A stretch of DNA of 10,558 nucleotides from CALJUZ01 sp003387805 (GTDB lineage Bacteria > Bacillota > Limnochordia > Limnochordales > ZCTH02-B6), in assembly GCA_937975235.1 (NCBI GenBank), contig CALJUZ010000111.1:1-10558 (forward strand), written 5' to 3'. The notes under the pieces are model-generated. The model was not told where the DNA came from. It ran no database searches and saw nothing but the letters and a program-made list of their open reading frames with translations. The position numbers and the translations under genes are program-made. Shown here piece by piece: positions 4,902 through 10,558 of this stretch. Every line of letters begins with the position of its first letter. Position 1 is the stretch's first letter.

Positions 4902-6306
4902 CCGGCTGCGCATGCTGCGGCCCGCGGCCACCGGCCGCTCGGCCCCGTGGACGGACGCCGTGCCGGACACGAAGGCGGGCGGCCGCGCCGCGGCGGAAGG
5001 CGGCGCCGCGCCGCTGGAGCCGGCGCCCGGACTGACGCTGCTCCCCATGGCCACGCCGGCGGGGACGGTGCTGCATACGGAGCGGCTGTATCCGCCGGAC
5101 CACATCCACGGCCGCCTGCCGCTGGACGGGCCGCTGCACGTCCCGGGCCGCGCCTGGCGGCGCCTGCTCCCCGTCGTGCATGGATTTCCCATGGAAGACG
5201 CGGTCTTCGTGGACCTGGAAACGACGGGCCTCAGCCGCGGCGCGGGCACGTACGCGTTCTTGATCGGCGTCGGCCGCTTCGCCGAAGGCCGCTTCCGGCT
5301 GCGCCAGTTTTTCCTGCGGGATTTTCACGAGGAGCCCGCGGTCATGGCGGCGCTGGCGGCCGAGCTGGAAACGGCCCGCGCCCTGGTGACCTTCAACGGC
5401 CGCTCCTTCGACTGGCCGCTGCTGGAAACCCGGGCCGCCATGAACCGCCTGCGCCTGCCGCGCCTGCCCCACCTGGACTTGCTGCACCCCGCCCGCCGGC
5501 TGTGGCAGGCCGCGCTGCCCAGCTGCAGCCTGTCCAGCCTGGAGGAGGCCGTGCTGGGCTTGCACCGGGCCGACGACGTGCCCGGCGAGGAAATCCCGCA
5601 GCGCTGGTTCGACTTTCTGGAAACGGGCGACGCGGCGCCCCTGGCCGCGGTCATCGTCCACAATAGGCTGGACATCCTGTCCATGGCCGCGCTGGCGGGC
5701 TACATGGGCCAGGCCGCGGCGTCGCCGCTGACCGCGGCGCCCGGCGGGCGCCCGCTGACCGGCGCGGAGCTGCTGGCCGTGGGCCGGCTCCTGACGGAAA
5801 ACGCCCGCAGCGAAGAGGACCTGCGCGAAGGCATCGCGTGCCTGGCCGAAGCGCTGGAGCGGGACCTGCCCGCGCCGCTGCGCCGCGGCTGCTACCAGGC
5901 GCTGGCCCGGGCCCTGCGGCGGGCCGGCCGGGCCGAGGAAGCCGCGGCGGTGCTGAAAGAAGCGGCCCGCAGCGACGGCGCCTCGCCCTGGGCCCACATC
6001 GAGCTGGCCAAGTATTACGAGCATCGCGCGCGGGACTTGGCCGCCGCCCGGGACTGGTCCCTGGAGGCGCTGGAGGTGGCCATGCGCCGCCGCACGCTGG
6101 GCGGCCTGCGGGCCGGCCAGCGGGCCACGTCGCCGGAGCTGCGTCCGGCGGATGACCGCGGCGCCGGGGTCCCCGCGTCGGCCCGCCCGGCGTCGGGCCC
6201 GGCCGGGTCCCGCCGGCCCCGGGAGCTGGACGTGGACGGCATCGTGTACCGCATCCGGCGGCTGGAGCGCCGGCTGGGCCGGGAGCGCGCCTCAGGCGGC
6301 CGCTGA
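4888..6306 (+). CDS. mrfB: DEDD-type exonuclease, mitomycin repair factor MrfB (YprB)
   Basis: This 472-residue protein has an RNase H-like (DnaQ-fold) exonuclease domain at about residues 103-275 and a helical, TPR-like C-terminal part at about 290-405. Catalytic motifs are intact: I DLETTG (D109, E111), II FNGRSFD (169-175), an intermediate HLDLLHPARRLW (196-206) typical of YprB, and III HNRLD (H258, D262). In B. subtilis MrfB is a metal-dependent exonuclease working with MrfA after mitomycin C damage. The GTG at 4888 overlaps the end of mrfA by 14 nt and has only a weak G-rich ribosome site, consistent with translational coupling. It is preferred because MSLRDRLRML resembles the family N-terminus. 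Residues 12-47 and 408-446 are low-complexity Ala/Gly/Pro/Arg stretches not expected in the family core. It is longer than the roughly 410-residue Bacillus protein, apparently because of these. Confidence 0.93.
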   Translation: MSLRDRLRMLRPAATGRSAPWTDAVPDTKAGGRAAAEGGAAPLEPAPGLTLLPMATPAGTVLHTERLYPPDHIHGRLPLDGPLHVPGRAWRRLLPVVHGFPMEDAVFVDLETTGLSRGAGTYAFLIGVGRFAEGRFRLRQFFLRDFHEEPAVMAALAAELETARALVTFNGRSFDWPLLETRAAMNRLRLPRLPHLDLLHPARRLWQAALPSCSLSSLEEAVLGLHRADDVPGEEIPQRWFDFLETGDAAPLAAVIVHNRLDILSMAALAGYMGQAAASPLTAAPGGRPLTGAELLAVGRLLTENARSEEDLREGIACLAEALERDLPAPLRRGCYQALARALRRAGRAEEAAAVLKEAARSDGASPWAHIELAKYYEHRARDLAAARDWSLEALEVAMRRRTLGGLRAGQRATSPELRPADDRGAGVPASARPASGPAGSRRPRELDVDGIVYRIRRLERRLGRERASGGR

Positions 6307-6474
6307 TCTTGGGACATTCGTCACTGCAGGAAAATGTTGCCTGCGCGTCGAACATGACAGCACGCTCTCGCGGGGCGCCCGGGCCGGCCACGGCGCCGGG
6401 TTCCAGGCGCGGACGGTTTTCGGACTGTTCTGATGACCGTTCCGCCGCCCCCACATCGGCACGAGAAGGAGGCG
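6307..6474 (+). other. mrfB-doxX spacer with weak inverted repeats
   Basis: Contains GCAGG/CCTGC (6326-6330 with 6340-6344, 9-nt loop) and GCGCC/GGCGC (6393-6397 with 6406-6410, 8-nt loop), the latter followed 6 nt later by TTTT (6417-6420). Either could be a weak terminator for mrfAB. I see no convincing promoter here for the downstream gene, although the 168-nt gap leaves room for one. Confidence 0.3.
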
Positions 6475-7017
6475 ATGTCGTTGGCGACGGTCATTGAAGT
6501 TCCGGAAAACAAGCTGGCCCACGCGTTGTTCGGGACGACGAGATTCGCCTGGCTCTGGCTCATCCTGCGGGTGTATCTGGGGTGGAGCTGGTTCCAGGCC
6601 GGCTGGGGCAAAGTCGGCAACCCCGCGTGGATGGAGACCGGCGCGGCGCTGCAGGGGTACTGGACCCGGGCCGTGCAGGTGGAGCCTTCGGCACCCATCG
6701 CCTTTGACTGGTACCGGGGCTTCATCCAGTTCCTGCTGGACGGCGGCCACTACACGTGGTTCGCGCCGCTGGTGGTCTGGGGTGAAATCCTGGTGGGCCT
6801 CGCCCTGATCCTGGGCGCCTTCACCGGCATCGCGGCGTTTTTCGGCGGGTTCATGAACTTCAACTTCATGATGGCCGGCACGGCCAGCACCAACCCGCTG
6901 CTGTACACTATCGCCATCTTGCTGATGCTGGCCTGGAAAGTGGCCGGCTACTACGGTCTCGACCGGTTCCTGCTGCCCCGCATCGGCACGCCCTGGGGCA
7001 AAGTCTCGACGCGCTAG
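6475..7017 (+). CDS. DoxX family membrane protein
   Basis: A 180-residue integral membrane protein. Its first membrane segment carries the DoxX-type signature LRVYLGWSWFQAGWGKVGNP (31-50). Three more hydrophobic segments follow at about 95-117, 118-136 and 142-160, giving the expected four-helix bundle. The DoxX/DoxD group includes the small subunit of archaeal thiosulfate:quinone oxidoreductase and, in mycobacteria, a DoxX that joins a membrane complex protecting against oxidative stress. The substrate here is unknown. The start is uncertain: AAGGAGG (6466-6472) is only 2 nt from ATG 6475 but 8 nt from an in-frame TTG at 6481. An upstream in-frame ATG at 6433 lacks a ribosome site. It stands alone, 168 nt after mrfB and 119 nt before the TPR gene. 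Confidence 0.88.
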   Translation: MSLATVIEVPENKLAHALFGTTRFAWLWLILRVYLGWSWFQAGWGKVGNPAWMETGAALQGYWTRAVQVEPSAPIAFDWYRGFIQFLLDGGHYTWFAPLVVWGEILVGLALILGAFTGIAAFFGGFMNFNFMMAGTASTNPLLYTIAILLMLAWKVAGYYGLDRFLLPRIGTPWGKVSTR

Positions 7018-7039
7018 GCGGCGCGTCCTCGCGGCCGCC
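7017..7039 (+). terminator. Possible hairpin at the doxX stop codon
   Basis: GGCGGC (7017-7022) pairs with GCCGCC (7034-7039), with three further pairs inside (7023-7025 with 7030-7032) and a TCCT loop. There is no T-tract. The GC-rich background makes this weak evidence of termination. Confidence 0.25.
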
Positions 7040-7102
7040 CGGCGGCCTCCCGAACCAATCCGGGTCGCGGCGCATACAGTAGCTCCACGATACTACCCGG
7101 TC

Positions 7103-7112
7103 GGGAGGGAGG
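7103..7112 (+). promoter_or_regulatory. Purine-rich GGGAGGGAGG stretch in the doxX-TPR spacer
   Basis: GGGAGGGAGG looks like a Shine-Dalgarno but lies 24 nt before the TTG at 7137, too far to serve it directly. It may belong to a missed short leader peptide or be accidental. The preceding AT-richer stretch (about 7070-7095, containing GATACT) could hold a promoter for the TPR gene, without clear elements. Confidence 0.2.
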
Positions 7113-7136
7113 CCGTCCTCGGGCGGCCGTACGCCA

Positions 7137-9686
7137 TTGGATCAGCTCGTTTCCCCGCGATTGAACGAACATGAGTCGGAAGGCGCCATGCTTCTGCGCC
7201 AGGCCCTGGCCCTCAACCCGCTGGGCGGCGGCCGCCGCAATGCGCTGCGGGCCGTGCGGCTGCTGGAGCAAGGGGCCGAAGCCGATCCGGACGATCCGAT
7301 TTACCCGTACTGGTGCGGCGTCATTTACCGCTCCTTCGGGCTGTGGGAGAAGGCCGCCCACTACTTTCAGCAGGCCCTGGACCGGCGGCCGGACCACGGG
7401 CCGAGCCGGCTGGAGCTGGCGTGGGTGCACATGCAGTTCCGCGGCTTTGACCAAGCCCGGGCCGTCCTGGCCGACCTGCTCGCGGCCCCTGCGGGCGCGG
7501 ACGCCGGCGGCGCGCCGGATCTGCGGCACGACTGGCGCCTTCATCGCATGAAGGCCGTCCTGCTGCTGGAGCAGGGCCGGCCGCTGGAAGCGTTCGACGC
7601 GTATCCGCCCAATCCGCCGGAAGAGATCCACGTCACCCAGTGGTGGCGGGAGTACTTGTACATGGCCGAGGCGGCCGGGGGCCTGCGGGGCGCCGGCGGC
7701 AACGCGGCCGTGGTGCTGCGCCGCCTGGAGCAGCGCCGTTCCGAGCTGGAAATGCTCTTCGGCGCCGACGGCCGCCACGGAGCCGCCGCCGAGGAGCTGC
7801 ATCAGTTCCGGGCCCTTTTGGCGCGGCTGGCGGCCGCAACCGGCGACGCGGACAAAACCAATGAGTACCGCGCCCTGGTGCCCCGTTCGTCCAGCGCCTA
7901 CAAACCGATTCTGGACATGTCGCTGCGCCTGGCCGACGCCGCGGCCCGCAACGCGCTGCAGCAGGGCGATCTGGACAAAGCCATCCAGCTTTGGAACGAG
8001 GCGCTGGAGGAAGACCCCGACAACGCCTCCCGCCGCATCTGGCTGGTGCACGCGCTGTCCCGGCGGGCCGAGGAGCTCTGGGAAGCGGGCGACGCGGAAG
8101 GCGCCGTGGCCTTCTGGTCCGAAGCCCGCCGGCGGGACGTCACCTCCCGCGAACTGCTGCACAACCTGGCCGTGGGCTGCGAGCGGCTGGGCCGCTGGGC
8201 CGACGCGAACAAATGCCGCGAAGCGCTGCTGCAGTCCTGGAGCGAGCCCGGGCGCGGCGGGGCCGGACAGCCCCGGCCCGCGGCCGATGCCGGCCGGGGC
8301 GCCGCATCCTCCCGCACCGAAGGAGAAGCCGCCCGCGGCGCCGACCGGGGCGCGCTGCTCTTGAGCATGGCCGAAAACGCCGTCCGGGCCGGCCAGCCCG
8401 CCGAAGCCCGGCGCCTGCTGGAGGCCGCGCGCGCCGCCATCGTCCCCAGCGCGGAGCTGCTGACCCGGGCGGGCCTGCTCTACGCGTCCCTGGGCGACGG
8501 CGACAAAGCGATGGAGGCGGCCTTGGGCGCGCTGGAGGTGCAGCCCGGCTACGACCCGGCCATCCAGTGCCTGGTGCACGCGACGCGCCTGCCGGGCGTG
8601 AAAGACGTGGCCGCGCTGAACGCCATGGCCCACGCGCTGCAGGCCGTTCCCGCCGGCAGCCCGGTGTTCCGCCACTGGCGCCGCCGCATGCTGGAATACG
8701 GCCGCCGGGCGCTGGAGACCGGCGCGGCCGACGACGCGATGGAAGCGTTCGCGTCGCTGCTGCTGGCCGACTCGGGCGACATCGACGCCTGGCTGTGGGC
8801 CGGGGCCGCCCACATGAAGCGGGGCAACGCCACCGGCGCCGAGGACTGCTTCGCCGAAGCCATCCGCCTGAATCCGGAGCGGGCCGAGACGTACATCGAC
8901 CTGGGCGCGCGCTTCCTGGCCGAAGGCGACCGCGCCCAGGCCGAACGCTACTTCGAGCAGGCCGTCCAGGCCGCCCCTGGGCCGCCCACCCACGTCACCA
9001 TCGGCGAGCTGTGCGCCCACATCGGCGTGCCGGATCTCGCGGAACACCACCTGCGGGCCGCCCTGACGGGCGACAAAGACGCGGAGCCGTTTCTCGTGCG
9101 GGCCATCTGCGGCCTGCTGGAGACGGGCAACGAAGAGCGGGTGCGGCCGTTCCTGGAGGAAGCCCACAAGATCGCGCCCGACGCGGTGCAGCTGCGCATC
9201 CTGGTGGCCGTGCAGCACCTGCGGCATCAGGAGTGGATGGAGGCCGACGAAAGCCTGCGGGAGGCTCTGCGGCTGGCCGAAGAACGCCAGGACGCGAAAC
9301 TTCTCGAGCACGTCGCGTTTTTCCGGCAAGCCCTCATCTTGCTGCGCACCGTCGGAAAAATCGACGAGCGGGTCTTCCAGGCGCAAATCCGGGCTCTGCT
9401 GGAGCAGTGGCTGGCCGAAACCGCGGCCGGCGAGCCGCCCTCCGACGAGCTGACGGTGGAGCCCGTCGAAGCGCTGCTGGCCCGGGTGCCCGAGCCGGTG
9501 GACCGCCGGCCGGTGCCGCTGCCGCCGCCCGATGAGCACCCAGACGAGCCCGGCCCGGCCGGGACGGGCGCCGATGCCGGCGCCGCCCGACACGACGCCC
9601 CGGGGCCGTTCGCGCCCGCTCCGCTGGACCTGACGTTCTTCCTGGACCTCACGGTGCCGCCGGTGGGCCGGGCCGCGGCCCGCTGA
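7137..9686 (+). CDS. Large tetratricopeptide-repeat (TPR) protein
   Basis: A protein of up to 849 residues built mostly of TPR-like helix pairs: about 56-115, 275-365, 405-475, 530-615, 620-680 and 685-735. Clear examples are AWLWAGAAHMKRGNATGAED (551-570) and the repeat at 585-614. There is no signal peptide or membrane segment, so it is probably a cytoplasmic scaffold or adaptor; partners cannot be read from the sequence. Residues 368-403 are a Gly/Ala/Arg-rich linker. After about 785 a Pro/Asp/Ala-rich tail ends in a hydrophobic LDLTFFLDLTVPP (830-842), possibly a short docking motif. The start is uncertain: TTG 7137 has no close ribosome site, while ATG 7188 (residue 18) has GGAAGG 4 nt upstream and may be the true start. 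The acetyltransferase gene follows after 37 nt, so co-transcription is likely. Confidence 0.85.
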   Translation: MDQLVSPRLNEHESEGAMLLRQALALNPLGGGRRNALRAVRLLEQGAEADPDDPIYPYWCGVIYRSFGLWEKAAHYFQQALDRRPDHGPSRLELAWVHMQFRGFDQARAVLADLLAAPAGADAGGAPDLRHDWRLHRMKAVLLLEQGRPLEAFDAYPPNPPEEIHVTQWWREYLYMAEAAGGLRGAGGNAAVVLRRLEQRRSELEMLFGADGRHGAAAEELHQFRALLARLAAATGDADKTNEYRALVPRSSSAYKPILDMSLRLADAAARNALQQGDLDKAIQLWNEALEEDPDNASRRIWLVHALSRRAEELWEAGDAEGAVAFWSEARRRDVTSRELLHNLAVGCERLGRWADANKCREALLQSWSEPGRGGAGQPRPAADAGRGAASSRTEGEAARGADRGALLLSMAENAVRAGQPAEARRLLEAARAAIVPSAELLTRAGLLYASLGDGDKAMEAALGALEVQPGYDPAIQCLVHATRLPGVKDVAALNAMAHALQAVPAGSPVFRHWRRRMLEYGRRALETGAADDAMEAFASLLLADSGDIDAWLWAGAAHMKRGNATGAEDCFAEAIRLNPERAETYIDLGARFLAEGDRAQAERYFEQAVQAAPGPPTHVTIGELCAHIGVPDLAEHHLRAALTGDKDAEPFLVRAICGLLETGNEERVRPFLEEAHKIAPDAVQLRILVAVQHLRHQEWMEADESLREALRLAEERQDAKLLEHVAFFRQALILLRTVGKIDERVFQAQIRALLEQWLAETAAGEPPSDELTVEPVEALLARVPEPVDRRPVPLPPPDEHPDEPGPAGTGADAGAARHDAPGPFAPAPLDLTFFLDLTVPPVGRAAAR

Positions 9687-9710
9687 GGGCCAGCCGACTG
9701 ATCGCGGAAA

Positions 9711-9716
9711 GAGGGG
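9711..9716 (+). promoter_or_regulatory. Ribosome binding site of the acetyltransferase gene
   Basis: GAGGGG lies 7 nt before the GTG at 9724 and supports that non-ATG start. Confidence 0.6.
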
Positions 9717-9723
9717 ACGCCCG

Positions 9724-10392
9724 GTGGCCGACGACAACCGCGTCGCCATCCGCACGGCCGGGCCGGACGACGCCGACGTCATCGCCGACATTACGCGGAC
9801 CGCTTTCGGGCAGTTCGAGGGGCGGGTGTATCCGCCCTTTCGCGCCCACGCGCAGACGCCGGCCCACGTGCGGTGGGAAATGGAAGCTAAAGGATTCGTC
9901 TACGGACTGGCGCTGGTGGACGGCAGACCCGCGGGCCACGTGCGCTGGCGCCTGCGCCCCGGGTACATGCACGTGTCGCGCCTGGCCGTCCTGCCGGAAT
10001 GCCGGGGCTTCGGCGTGGGCCGCCGCCTGATGGCCTGGGCGGAAGAGGAAGCCCGCCGGCGGCGGGTGCGCGTCCTGCGGGGAGAAGTGCGCACCGCGCT
10101 GACGGACGTGCTCAAGTACTACATGGACATGGGCTACCGGGTCATCGGCTACGCTTCGCTGCACGGGGTGCCCCGGTGCCTCACCTTGATCGAAAAGCGG
10201 CTTTCGTACCGGCGGCAGGCGGCCCGGCCCGCTCGGCCCGAGCGCGAGGAGCGCACGGACGACGCCGCGGCCTCAGCGGCCGAGGAAGCCGCATGGGTGG
10301 ACGAAGCCGGCATTTCACCCCGGCTGCTTCACCCGGCGCTGGCCAGGCTCATCGGACCCCCGGCCCAGCGTTCGAGAAGAAACCGCAGGTAA
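9724..10392 (+). CDS. GNAT family N-acetyltransferase
   Basis: A 222-residue protein whose first 165 residues form a complete GNAT fold. Motif A is VSRLAVLPECRGFGVGRRLM (84-103), with the acetyl-CoA pyrophosphate loop R94-G-F-G-V-G99; motif B-like LTDVLKYYMDMGYRVIGY (126-143) follows. It should transfer an acetyl group from acetyl-CoA to an amine; the acceptor cannot be told from sequence. The GTG start is supported by GAGGGG 7 nt upstream. Residues after about 165 are low-complexity Ala/Arg/Glu. From about residue 202 the reading overlaps the end of a minus-strand gene, so that part is probably antisense-derived sequence read through until a TAA. It lies 37 nt after the TPR gene, likely in one transcript, but this does not define its substrate. 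Confidence 0.9.
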   Translation: MADDNRVAIRTAGPDDADVIADITRTAFGQFEGRVYPPFRAHAQTPAHVRWEMEAKGFVYGLALVDGRPAGHVRWRLRPGYMHVSRLAVLPECRGFGVGRRLMAWAEEEARRRRVRVLRGEVRTALTDVLKYYMDMGYRVIGYASLHGVPRCLTLIEKRLSYRRQAARPARPEREERTDDAAASAAEEAAWVDEAGISPRLLHPALARLIGPPAQRSRRNRR

Positions 10393-10558
10393 ACGTCGGG
10401 GCGGCGCAAGGAAGCGGCGACGGCCCGCACCAGCACCGCTTTGGCCACGGGCAGCTCGGGCACGGGGCCGTCTTCGCCCAGCGCTTCCTCGAGCAGCGCC
10501 TCCAAGATGCCGCGCAGAACGGCGCCATCGCCGGGCGCCGGGCCCGGGCCGCCGGCGC
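10329..10558 (-). CDS. Unrecognised protein, C-terminal fragment (N-terminus beyond right edge)
   Basis: The minus strand is open from the right edge to a TGA at 10331-10329, giving 75 residues. After a Gly/Pro/Ala-rich start it reads as amphipathic helices rich in Leu, Ala, Glu and Arg: LRGILEALLEEALGED, VAKAVLVRAVAASLRRPDVY and LRFLLERWAGG. Codon third positions are strongly G/C, as in the real genes here, and composition looks protein-like. It resembles the C-terminal helical part of a regulator or a small helical protein, but I do not recognise the family. It converges with and overlaps the acetyltransferase gene by 64 nt. Confidence 0.55.
   Translation of the reverse strand, partial: AGGPGPAPGDGAVLRGILEALLEEALGEDGPVPELPVAKAVLVRAVAASLRRPDVYLRFLLERWAGGPMSLASAG

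Noticed and set aside
2334..5249. 971-residue open frame on the minus strand
   Set aside because: It lies entirely opposite mrfA and the start of mrfB, which have intact motifs. The translation is Arg/Gly/Val/His-rich with no domain, the usual mirror of a GC-biased gene.
4438..6024. 528-residue minus-strand frame
   Set aside because: It is antisense to mrfA and mrfB with no motif; the plus-strand proteins explain the coding signal.
6347..6360. Second LexA-like box CGAACATGAC in the mrfB-doxX spacer
   Set aside because: Only the left half matches; the right half lacks GTTCG.
7014..9791. 925-residue open frame on the minus strand
   Set aside because: It is opposite the TPR gene. Composition is abnormal (Gln, Arg, Gly, His) with no recognisable domain; an antisense artefact of high GC at third codon positions.

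Overview
The window is very GC-rich (roughly 70% by eye), with strong codon-position bias that leaves long spurious open frames opposite the real genes. Genes have clear AGGAGG-type Shine-Dalgarno sites, and GTG or TTG starts are common. Together with an adjacent mrfA-mrfB (yprA-yprB) pair and a seven-iron ferredoxin, this suggests a high-GC Bacillota lineage (Symbiobacterium/Thermaerobacter/Limnochordia-like). The placement is an inference; there is no rRNA or marker gene here to fix it.

Layout. (1) 1-1498, minus strand: a MarR-family regulator with an unusual four-cysteine tail, then, after an 88-nt gap holding a hairpin, the N-terminal 278 residues of a polytopic membrane protein with a HAHSHVAFFGW motif that resembles heme-copper-oxidase-like proteins; it runs off the left edge. 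(2) 1499-1925: a divergent control region. It holds a perfect TGTGA-N6-TCACA palindrome (Rex- or Crp/Fnr-type) directly abutting a consensus TATAAT, followed by a long GC-rich structured leader. (3) 1926-2234, plus: a 7Fe (3Fe-4S/4Fe-4S) ferredoxin, followed by a strong hairpin. (4) 2433-6306, plus: mrfA (DEAD/DEAH-type helicase with DUF1998 and a Cys4 zinc site) and mrfB (DEDD exonuclease), overlapping by 14 nt. A LexA/DinR-box-like sequence lies about 75 nt upstream of mrfA. (5) 6475-7017, plus: a DoxX-type membrane protein. (6) 7137-9686, plus: a large TPR protein, followed 37 nt later by a GNAT acetyltransferase (9724-10392). (7) 10329-10558, minus: the C-terminal end of an unrecognised gene, convergent with and overlapping the acetyltransferase.

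How it fits together. The left third reads as a small redox/respiratory module: a Cys-rich MarR regulator, an oxidase-like membrane protein and a low-potential ferredoxin share one divergent control region. The centre is the mitomycin-type DNA repair pair, possibly under SOS control. The right part (DoxX, TPR protein, acetyltransferase) has no clear common function. I see no mobile elements, CRISPR arrays or RNA genes. No wholly new system is evident. The best leads are the cysteine-tailed MarR regulator with its divergent operator region, and the possible LexA site at mrfAB.
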